Assembly (NCBI GenBank): GCA_016584305.1
Contig: JACEEZ010025360.1
Location: 84,501-148,500 of the forward strand
DNA length: 64,000 nucleotides
Direction: 5' to 3'
Source: Chionoecetes opilio
Lineage: Eukaryota > Arthropoda > Malacostraca > Decapoda > Majidae
Shown here piece by piece: positions 55,420 to 64,000 of this stretch; the first letter of the stretch is position 1; each line of letters opens with the position of its first letter. The position numbers and the translations under genes are program-made. A model generated the notes under the pieces. It saw only the letters and a program-made list of their open reading frames with translations. It was not told the origin of the DNA and made no database searches.

Positions 55420-55596
55420 GTGGTGTGGGAGTTCCTCAAGAGAAACATGGAGTGGCTTCAGGAGAGCCTCGGGGCCTCAGCCATCCTGCCCCTCGCCTCG
55501 GAGCAGCCGCGGCCGCCCCTCAGGTTTGCCCCGGAACCCCTGGCCTACAACCCCCTCTACTACTACAAGCGCGTCATCTACACACGGCTGGACCAG
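55420..55596 (+). CDS. KIAA0825: KIAA0825-like protein, exon 12
   Basis: Residues 742-800, phase 0: VVWEFLKRNMEWLQESLGAS, then EQPRPPLRFAPEPLAYNPLY and YYKRVIYTRLDQ. The LAYNPLYYYK block corresponds to AFNPFHVYK near the C-terminus of human KIAA0825, as I remember it. Acceptor GGCGCAG at 55419, donor GTATGC at 55597. Confidence 0.88.
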
Positions 55597-55599
55597 GTA

Positions 55600-55890
55600 T
55601 GCACACACACACCGAGATGTGGAATATGTGGAATAGTCTGGACAGTGAAATTATAGATGCCAAAAGTATTCATGTTTTTAAAGCAAAGATTGACCAAATG
55701 AGACAAGGAGACGAGACCCCACCAGTATAACTCATTTCCCGTATATCAGAACTAGATAAATACACACACACACACAGATTAGTAGTAGATAAAATATGCA
55801 TGCTAATTATGTACTCATTAAGGGAAGGAAAAGTCCCACAAGTTTGGAAAAGCTCGAATATAGTTCCCATTTATAAAGGAGGCAGCAAAG
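55600..55890 (+). mobile_element. LINE-beta fragments
   Basis: 55610-55775 is a plus-strand 3' end (FKAKIDQMRQGDETPPV, GAACTAGATAAATACA and a CA tail). 55780-55890 is a separate internal piece encoding VPQVWKSSNIVPIYKGGSKE, a typical start of a LINE reverse transcriptase. Confidence 0.8.
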
Positions 55891-55892
55891 AA

Positions 55893-56068
55893 GTGAGGTG
55901 AGAGGCGTGGGTGGGACACAGGGACCCGGGAGGCATCTGAGGGGTGAGAGGCGTGGGTGGGACACAAGGACCCGGGAGGCATCTGAGGGGTGAGAGGCGT
56001 GGGTGGGACACAAGGACCCGGGAGGCATCTGAGGGGTGAGAGGCATGGGTGGGACAGAGGGAGTTGGC
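55893..56068. repeat. 51-bp tandem repeat, 3.5 copies
   Basis: Unit AGGTGAGAGGCGTGGGTGGG, ACACAGGGACCCGGGAGGCA, TCTGAGGGG. Confidence 0.9.
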
Positions 56069-56122
56069 GCCATGGTGAAAATTTATAATAAAAAAATTAA
56101 TAAATAGGTAAATAAAAAAAAC

Positions 56123-57750
56123 AGCGTCGTCTACAATTATGGACAGTTTTAGACAAAAGTTTACCCTAGGGAGGCTTAAGTGTCTTCAGCAGTACGTAGC
56201 AGTACACACAGGGTTTACAAGCGGCTTGTATGCAGAGTAGAAAACGAGCCATCACGGGGCAAAGTCACGGGTATGTCACGTGGCATGACAAGTCAAAGAA
56301 AGGGAAATCCTGACACAGTTATCGACAGGCTGCTACAGTTATCGACAGGCTGCTACAGTTATCCACAGGCTGCTACAGTTATCCACAGGCTGCTACAGTT
56401 ATCCACAGGCTGCTACAGTTATCGACAGGCTGCTACAGTTATCGACAGGCTGCTACAGTTATCCACAGGCTGCTACAGTTATCCACAGGCTGCTACAGTT
56501 ATCCACAGGCTGCTACAGTTATCCACAGGCTGCTACAGTTATCCACAGGCTGCTACAGTTATCGACAGGCTGCTACAGTTATCCACAGGCTGCTACAGTT
56601 ATCCACAGGCTGCTACAGTTATCCACAGGCTGCTACAGTTATCCACAGGCTGCTACAGTTATCCACAGGCTGCTACAGTTATCCACAGGCTGCTACAGTT
56701 ATCCACAGGCTGCTACAGTTATCCACAGGCTGCTACAGTTATCCACAGGCTGCTACAGTTATCCACAGGCTGCTACAGTTATCCACAGGCTGCTACAGTT
56801 ATCCACAGGCTGCTACAGTTATCCACAGGCTGCTACAGTTATCCACAGGCTGCTACAGTTATCCACAGGCTGCTACAGTTATCCACAGGCTGCTACAGTT
56901 ATCCACAGGCTGCTACAGTTATCCACAGGCTGCTACAGTTATCCACAGGCTGCTACAGTTATCCACAGTCTAACAATTTTTTTATTTTATTACAAGCAAA
57001 ATCCTACAAAGTGAACCCAAAACGAAACTGCCAGCAAGGTAATTGTATGTCCAAGTATTTACAGCATGAAGTAAGCCGACAAAGTACTGCAGCCATAATG
57101 AAACCTTATACACGTGTGTGTGTACAGATGTGGTCTGATACGGACCAGTGTGTAATGACGGTTTATTTGAAAAGCTATATGTAAAAAACGGGAGTATGTA
57201 CAAGGTCAATATTTACAAGTGGTATCACAAAAGGTCTAATGTAACTATACATTGAAGAAATCATTTCAAATATGCTTTACTTTATTCAAAATATGCCTTT
57301 AAAGTTAATACTGTCGATAACTTTGGAATGTTCATATTTATGTACACAATTATCGACACCCTGGAAAGTATACACATAGAGGTCATCACAGAAAAACAAT
57401 GCAGCCATGTCATTCGTATGAGACCTATTTTTGTAGATTATTTTTATCAACTAAAAACAGTCGATATTTCACTCCGACTTGAAATAAACAAACACATCCA
57501 TGGCTATGTGCATTAACATACCTGTTAAGAAGCACGATTCGGTGATTTGTGCCGTAGGAGCATAAAACATTTCAAGATCGTCTACACAGTGGGTTAGCAG
57601 TAGGGTTGCATGACAGGTCTAGAAACGTTCCCGGTAAGTACAGGTTGTAAGGAAATGACCAGAGCCACTTAAGTTTAAAGGGGGTTCGCAGAGTAATTTT
57701 GCTGAAAAAGTGTCGATAACTGTGGCCTGTCGATAACTGTAGACGGCGCT
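56123..57750. mobile_element. DNA transposon with TCTACAGTTATCGACAG ends
   Basis: The left end AGCGTCGTCTACAATTATGG and the right end (read inward) AGCGCCGTCTACAGTTATCG are inverted repeats of about 24 bp. GTCGATA and TTATCGACA motifs recur inside (57312, 57345, 57460). No transposase recognised. The 20-bp array at 56325-56975 lies within it. Confidence 0.7.
56325..56975. repeat. 20-bp minisatellite made from the transposon terminus
   Basis: About 32 copies of TACAGTTATCCACAGGCTGC or the TATCGACAGG variant, strikingly uniform. The unit overlaps the transposon's own end (CTACAGTTATCGACAGGC). A 334-codon open frame across it is an artefact. Confidence 0.97.
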
Positions 57751-57761
57751 CTAATTATATA

Positions 57762-58536
57762 TACAGGGAGGTCCCGAAGATACAAGCAGTTAGGTTCCAC
57801 CTGGCATACTCGTAAAGTGAAATCTCGTATAACGAAACACATAACTAATGGTAAAGTATAGGTTTGGTTCCAGGACCCCATCCCAAAAAAAAAAAAAAAA
57901 AAAATACATGTTTTTCAAGCTAAAATAAACTATAGCAAACACAACAAACAACAGCGTCTAATATACCCACACTGTACTACCTATTCTGTAGAAAAAGCAT
58001 TCTGAAAGAGAAAATAGCACACAAAATAACATAACTGCACATTAATTAAACATAAAACATGCATAACAAGCAAAAAAGACGTTGTAATGTAGGGGACGCT
58101 GCGTGATACAAGAGAAGGTAGTGTAGCGGTCCAAGGTGGGGGCCGCACACCTGCTAATTACCCTAAAGGTCAGGCCGCGCCATATGCTTAATTACCCTTC
58201 AGGTCACGCCTTGCTAGGGGTGACCTGACTGCGGTCCCAAGGTTTGGGGCCGCACACCTGCTAATTACCCCTAAATGTCAGGCCGCGCCATATGCTTAAT
58301 TACCCTTCAGGTCACGGCTTGCTAGCGGTGACCTCACTGGGGTCAACCAAATCCCCCTTTGTCCAGCCCAGGAGTGGTAGGGCGCACATTTTGAACTTGA
58401 TAATTGTACTCACCCCAGTTTGAATGTCGTAGCATTGGATTTTCAATCTCGTATATTGAAAATAGACCCTAATTTACTCATCTCGTATCATCGGATTCTC
58501 GTATACCAAATGCTCGTATAACGGGACCTCCCTGTA
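57762..58536. mobile_element. Tc1/mariner-pogo-type MITE with TA duplication
   Basis: A 771-bp element (57764-58534) starts CAGGGAGGTCCCGAAGATAC and ends GTATAACGGGACCTCCCTG, flanked by TA. Its centre carries two tandem copies of about 118 bp (GCACACCTGCTAATTACCC, GGTCAGGCCGCGCCATATGC). Confidence 0.9.
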
Positions 58537-59325
58537 GTATTATGTAGAAAAAATGTGTGGATAACTTAAGCTAAGAAAAAATACATAGAAATAACACAAT
58601 GCTGTAAGAGGATGAATATGAACGAAAGGATTGGTGATGAAAAATATTGCAGAGGATTTGTCAAGGTCCAGGATATGAGCCGAGGAGTTGTGACCTCTGG
58701 TTCTCGGCACTGGTGTGAGGGTGGATGCAGAGTGTGTGTTTACCTTGTGATGTACGGAGAGTGAGTTGCATTCATGGGGTCCCGTCTCCATGTTCTCAGT
58801 TGGTCAACCTTGGCTTTAGAATGTGTGAGTGGTGTGAATCCTCGCCGCAAAAAGGCCAGAAGTGAAGAGGTAAACAGGCTCTAGTGTAAGAATTTTTTTT
58901 AAATGGATACTTTTTGGTAAAGTTTGCATTTTTATATATTTTTTTTATTTGATAATTGTTATGAAGTTATATTTTTGGGGAAACAAATTTTAGCAAGATT
59001 TATAACTTTTTGTAAAGAAGTCATCAATTTTCATGTTTAAGATTTACAAATTGAAAACTTTGATGAGATTTTTGTGAGTGGCTTGCTGTGTGGTGGCGCC
59101 GCCTCACACCTTGATGGCAGCCTTGCAGAGGGGAAAAGCATTATTTTATTGTCTGGTATTTATTTCATATTTCTTTTCTCATCTAATATGACATCCACCA
59201 TATCAGGAATGAGGAACAACTGTGGTCTAACACAGTAATTGTCTGTCTAAGGGGCATTTAACTATTAAGTGACGTAATGCATCTTTTCAAGGCTATAAAC
59301 ATTCTATTAATGGACTTTTTTACAG
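58537..59325. other. End of intron 12
   Basis: AT-rich sequence without a recognised feature, ending in a pyrimidine-rich acceptor TTTTTTACAG. Confidence 0.4.
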
Positions 59326-59532
59326 GAGAGTCTGATGAGCTTCAAGGGTGACTGGGAGGCAGTGTTGTACAGTGACCTCGGGCTGCCCCAGGGAACCATC
59401 ATGGACCTGATCAAGAAGCGTCCGGAGTTCCGGCACAACGCCTTCCTCACCAAGAACCAGGCACTGGCCGTCAAGAAGCTGAGGCCGCTGCTCAAACACT
59501 CGGAGGAGGAACAGCAGGACAAGAAGCCATGA
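59326..59532 (+). CDS. KIAA0825: KIAA0825-like protein, exon 13 (C-terminus)
   Basis: Residues 801-868 and stop TGA: ESLMSFKGDWEAVLYSDLGL, then PQGTIMDLIKKRPEFRHNAF and a Lys/Glu-rich end. The spacing of W, the GLP turn and the charged helix resembles the human C-terminus I remember (ITKWNWNWAKLLPNYLRLDK). It starts in phase 0 after TTTACAG. Confidence 0.88.
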   Translation, partial: ESLMSFKGDWEAVLYSDLGLPQGTIMDLIKKRPEFRHNAFLTKNQALAVKKLRPLLKHSEEEQQDKKP

Positions 59533-60245
<713 letters not shown>

Positions 60246-62030
60246 TCAACATTATACAATGCCTAGTCTAGGCATTGCAGGCTTTCCAGAAGCAGTACTA
60301 AGTACCTAAAAGATCCTCAATCTTGGTTATCATCATCCTTTGAGGGGAGAAAATGATGAAATGGTTGTGGAATGTGACCAGCATCTTGTCTGTCAGCAAC
60401 AAAAATTAAACAAGATGAACACCTTGAACACGGGCAGGTGGGCATTACAGGATGATTACTTACCCATCAGTCACAGTCCAGTCAGGGTGTAGCAGGATGT
60501 CAAGTGTTGGGCCACAGTGGTAGAGGAAGGCTGTGTGTGGATGACCTGATTGTTACATGATATACAGTATTCAGCACAGCATTGTAGGTCTAGTCATAGT
60601 CTTTCTGATGCCGCACTTGGGAACTCCTGCCAGGGTGGCCAGGGCAGTAGCCTCACTCGTCTCTGTGTCAACAATTCCATCTTCTCACTTCCCTCTCCTC
60701 TGACTTTCCCTCTGCCATGCTCCTAACACAATCCTCGCCATTTATTCCTCTCTTGTTATTCATTAATCCATTTCTTCCTCAGGAGCAAATCATTTCAGGT
60801 TGGTGCATCTCCACACCTCCCTCCCTTCACTACCTGTCTCCTCTCCCTTACACACCAGGCAAACCTTCCACACACACTCTCACCACCCACTCTGCTCTTC
60901 TATCATGGATAGATTAGAAGAAAATTATTATATCATTATGTAGAACAAGTATGCTCAGGTTAGTTATTCAATCATTTTGTGCAATATCTTTTATTTCATA
61001 ATGTATATAAATGTTTGTCAAAGTTTGTATGTTCCATGTAAATAGAAGTCCAGTGTATGCTATGGCAGTGCCGGGCAGCATATTTGCCAAGTCTGGAAAA
61101 GATGCTTACTCCACCCTTGAACACGTCAGGTTACAGTTAGGTTAGGTCAGGTGTCCTTACTCAAATAATGGTCACTTTGTTGTTGGAATCACAATGAGGA
61201 TATTTTCGAGAAAATCCTATGGTTAGTTTCGGAGCGACAGCCAAGCGTCTTTTCACCCGGAAAAGGCGATCCTTTCCAGACTTTGTGAATATGCTGCCGG
61301 GCAGGGCTGTGCCTCCTCCACCGGGCACTCCACACACCCACCAAGGCCTGTAGTGAGTGGGTAAGAGGTCGGATGGCAAACACTTGTTATAATGATCAGA
61401 TTTAAGTTGTCTTGCTTAGAACACACATGAGGTCTTGTTGGTGGGATCAGAGTGCCAGGCTGAGGATGCAGGACCTCCGGCCATGACCTGATATGTACAT
61501 AATTATGCAACCATACTGAGGCTCGGAACAAAAGTGTTTGTCATCATTGCCCCTGGGAAGGATGTGCCGTGTTGTATTGTTACAGACTGTTACATTCAAG
61601 GTTTGTTCTAGGAAAGCCTCGAATTGTGAGAATTTCCATAGAACACTGATTTCAATATAAAGAATAGTGATGTGCTCCAGTCTTGTAATGCCATCCTGTA
61701 ACCATAATGGATCTTACTTAGTATGCTTATCAAAAACATGCACCACCACAAAACACAAGTAACATGGTATAGTCTAGTCCACACTGTTGCCTGTGCCTTG
61801 AAGCTTCCTCAAGGGGGATTGGCCGCAGCAAAAGTCTTCACTTCCACCTGTCTATGCAACTCACTCCTACGTCCTCCCATATATTAATGGCTTGACCTTT
61901 CACACTTCCAGTTTCTATTTTACTCTTATATGTATGTAATTGTCCAAAATTGACCAAAATCTGTTAATCCGTAAAATAGAGGGTCGAGTGTATATGTATA
62001 TATATATATATATATATTGTTGTGTTGTAT
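60246..62030. other. Gene-free region
   Basis: No gene or transposon end recognised. A short (TA)n run lies near 61996-62018. Confidence 0.4.
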
Positions 62031-62032
62031 AT

Positions 62033-62143
62033 GTTCACGGTGGACCCTCCAGTTCAGCAGCTTTACACCACTGGATTACGGACAGTGGATGCCAATCCTC
62101 CCATTGACGAAACTGCACCCTCTCAACGAAGTCAAGAGAGGGT
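62033..62143 (+). mobile_element. Inverted LINE-delta fragment
   Basis: Plus-strand sequence encoding FTVDPPVQQLYTTGLRTVDA and NPPIDETAPS, the mid-ORF segment found at 63660-63760 on the minus strand. It is joined tail-to-tail with the 3' end of the next element. Confidence 0.85.
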
Positions 62144-64000
62144 GGGTGCGCGTCGCCTCGCCCACCCTACGACGCCACTCCCGGGGGTCACCACGCGTGA
62201 GTCCCCAAGCAGGCTCCCTTCCCATACCAAGCAACTCTCGACAAGAAGCATCAACTTGCCCCAGCCACGAGCCTTGTGGGCGCCCCCTTGGCCTCCTCCA
62301 CGCCGGATTGTCTCTTACAGATACAACCCGGTGGGAAGGATCGGTTTCAGGGTAGCGTGCCACATGCCCATATAGCCGAAATTGGCGCTGATGGACTATG
62401 CAGGTAATAGGCCTCGATTCAGTCTCACGATGCAATCGCTGATTTGACACGTAATCATCGCAGCGATACCCCATGATTCTTCTAAGACACTTATTACCAA
62501 AGGCATCGATTCGCCTCTTCAAGTCACTATTTAGTGTCCATGTCTCACAACCATAGAGTAAGACAGGGATCACAACTGACTTGAAGATCCGGATCTTTGT
62601 CCTCTTGCAGAGGTACCGACAACGCCAAATACTCCTGCTGAGCGAGTCCATAACACCGTGGGCTATGCCAATCCGCCGTAAGGCTTCTTGACGTGACCCG
62701 CCGTCATTATGGACTGTGCTACCAAGGTATGTCAAACTTTCCAAGATCTCAATGTCCTCACAACACGCATGAACAGACTGTACTCTTTCATCTAGTAAGC
62801 CTCCAAATACCTGGACCTTGGTCTCGAGCCAGGAGACCTCAAGTCCCAAAGGCCTTGCCTCCTCGTGCAGCGCCTCGAGAGCCATCACCAGGACCTCCAG
62901 CGACTCAGCAAAGATTACTGCATCATTGGCAAAAACAAGATCAGTGATCTTGGTGTTGCCGACGGATGCTCCACAATCACTTTGATCTACAACCTTGTCC
63001 AATACCCAGTCCATACAAGCGTTGAAAAGTGATGGAGCAAGGACGCACCCATGCCTCACTCCTGTATTCACAGGAAAGAAGCTGGATACACCTCTCCCAC
63101 ACTTCACAGCACTCTCAGTCCCAGAATACAGACCAGTCATCAAACCAATAGTCCTTGCAGGAATCCCGCGAAGTCGCAGAAGATCCCAGAGTGACTCACG
63201 ATGCACTGAGTCAAACGCCTTCTTGAGATCAACATAGGCTGCAAGCATCCCCTGTTGAAACTCACGTCGGCGTTCCACCAGGACACAAAGTGCTAGGATA
63301 CGGTCCGTTGTTGACTTACCAGGCGTGAACCCAGACTGCTGAGGTCTCTGATTCTTCAGCAGATGATTGCGGATCCGTGTCAGCAATGGGCAAGCACCTT
63401 GCCTGGCACGCTGAGCAGTGTAATACCGCGGTAATTGTTGCAGTCCTGACGGTCCCCTTTCCCTTTCCAGATAGGGGCGACCAGCCCCCTTTTTCAGTCA
63501 GGAGGAATGGTACCTGATTGCCACACGGCAGTCAGGACAGCATGCAACCCGCAGATCATGGCCTCACCCCCAGCTTTGAGGAGCTCCGCACTGATATTAC
63601 AAACACCAGCTGCCTTTCCACACCTCAACTTTGCTACAGCCTCTCTGACTTCGTCAAGAGAGGGTGCGGTTTCGTCAATGGGAGGATCAGCATCCACTGC
63701 CTGTAACCCAGTGGTGTGAAGCTGCTCAATTGGAGGGTCCACCGTGAACAACTGCCCAAAGTACTCAGCCCAACGAGCCATCTGCTGCTCGAATAGCACT
63801 CGCCCGAGAAGGAGACTTGGAACGGAGCTTCTTCAGGGCTCGGTAGGCGGGTCGGAGGTCATTAGCGTTCAAATGGCCCTCGACATCCCCAGCGAGACTC
63901 CTGACATACCTCTCCTTGTCTCTCCCCAGGAGGGTTCTAGTCCGGCATGACAGAGCCCTGTGCTGGTCCCGGTTCCCAGCCAGTCTGGCAGCGCGACTCT
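62144..64000 (-). mobile_element. LINE-delta, second copy, running off the window
   Basis: Closely similar to 39640-41560 on the minus strand. 63386-62150 encodes the reverse transcriptase (SGFTPGKSTTDRILALCVLV, YVDLKKAFDSVHRESLWDLL) with the second catalytic motif changed from FADD to FAND. The C-terminal LYGHVARYPETDPSHRVV follows. A frame break lies between 63386 and 63494, about 44 bp are missing near 63785, and the last residues are replaced at the junction. Inactive. Confidence 0.92.

Noticed and set aside
56341..56970. About 25-30 copies of TTATCCACA, the bacterial DnaA box
   Set aside because: The context is an animal intron and the motif is part of a transposon-end repeat. Coincidence, not a replication origin.
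56180..57184. A 334-codon frame in the 20-bp array
   Set aside because: The 20-bp unit cycles through all three frames without stops. No domain content.

Overview
This is animal nuclear DNA, most likely from a decapod crustacean. That call is my inference from spliced genes with GT-AG introns, very repeat-rich introns, tRNA-derived SINEs, and several LINE families whose 3' ends carry tails such as (TTATGTTC)n and (CA)n. I cannot name the species. I saw no bacterial genes, CRISPR arrays or rRNA.

Two host genes on the + strand can be followed by splice sites and unbroken reading frame. The first is frataxin (exons 11342-11559, 13455-13572, 14343-14591; 194 aa), the mitochondrial iron-sulfur cluster assembly factor. 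The second is a 13-exon gene (15007-59532; 868 aa) that I assign, from memory of the human protein, to the uncharacterised KIAA0825 family. Its first exon lies only about 415 bp after the frataxin stop. It appears to lack the N-terminal part of the vertebrate protein, so either the crustacean protein is short or frataxin sits inside a KIAA0825 intron.

Region by region: 1-5.0 kb is a 5'-truncated Ty3/Gypsy element among LINE fragments. 5.27-5.95 kb is a foldback element. 5.96-9.83 kb is a C-rich minisatellite with G-quadruplex potential. 11.3-14.6 kb is frataxin. 15.0-59.5 kb is the KIAA0825-like gene. Its introns hold minisatellites of 20, 21, 37, 39, 50 and 55 bp, LINE ends, SINEs and at least ten DNA-transposon or MITE insertions, several with exact target-site duplications. 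One intron has a five-level nest (16.5-25.4 kb). 59.5-62 kb is 3' UTR and gene-free DNA, and 62.0-64.0 kb is another LINE. LINE families are labelled here alpha (TTATGTTC tail), beta (CA tail), gamma (poly-A tail), delta (RTE-like) and epsilon (ATCAAG tail). These labels are mine.

The most unusual pattern is that tandem arrays and retrotransposon tails are anchored at splice junctions. The frataxin intron-1 minisatellite is built from the exon-2 acceptor plus the first 18 exon bases. Exon 8 of the second gene has four acceptors spaced exactly 50 bp apart. Exon 11 is followed by a 1.9 kb array repeating its own donor. LINE tails abut the acceptors of frataxin exon 2 and of exon 4, and the donors of exons 7 and 9. 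All of this was read by eye; counts are approximate.
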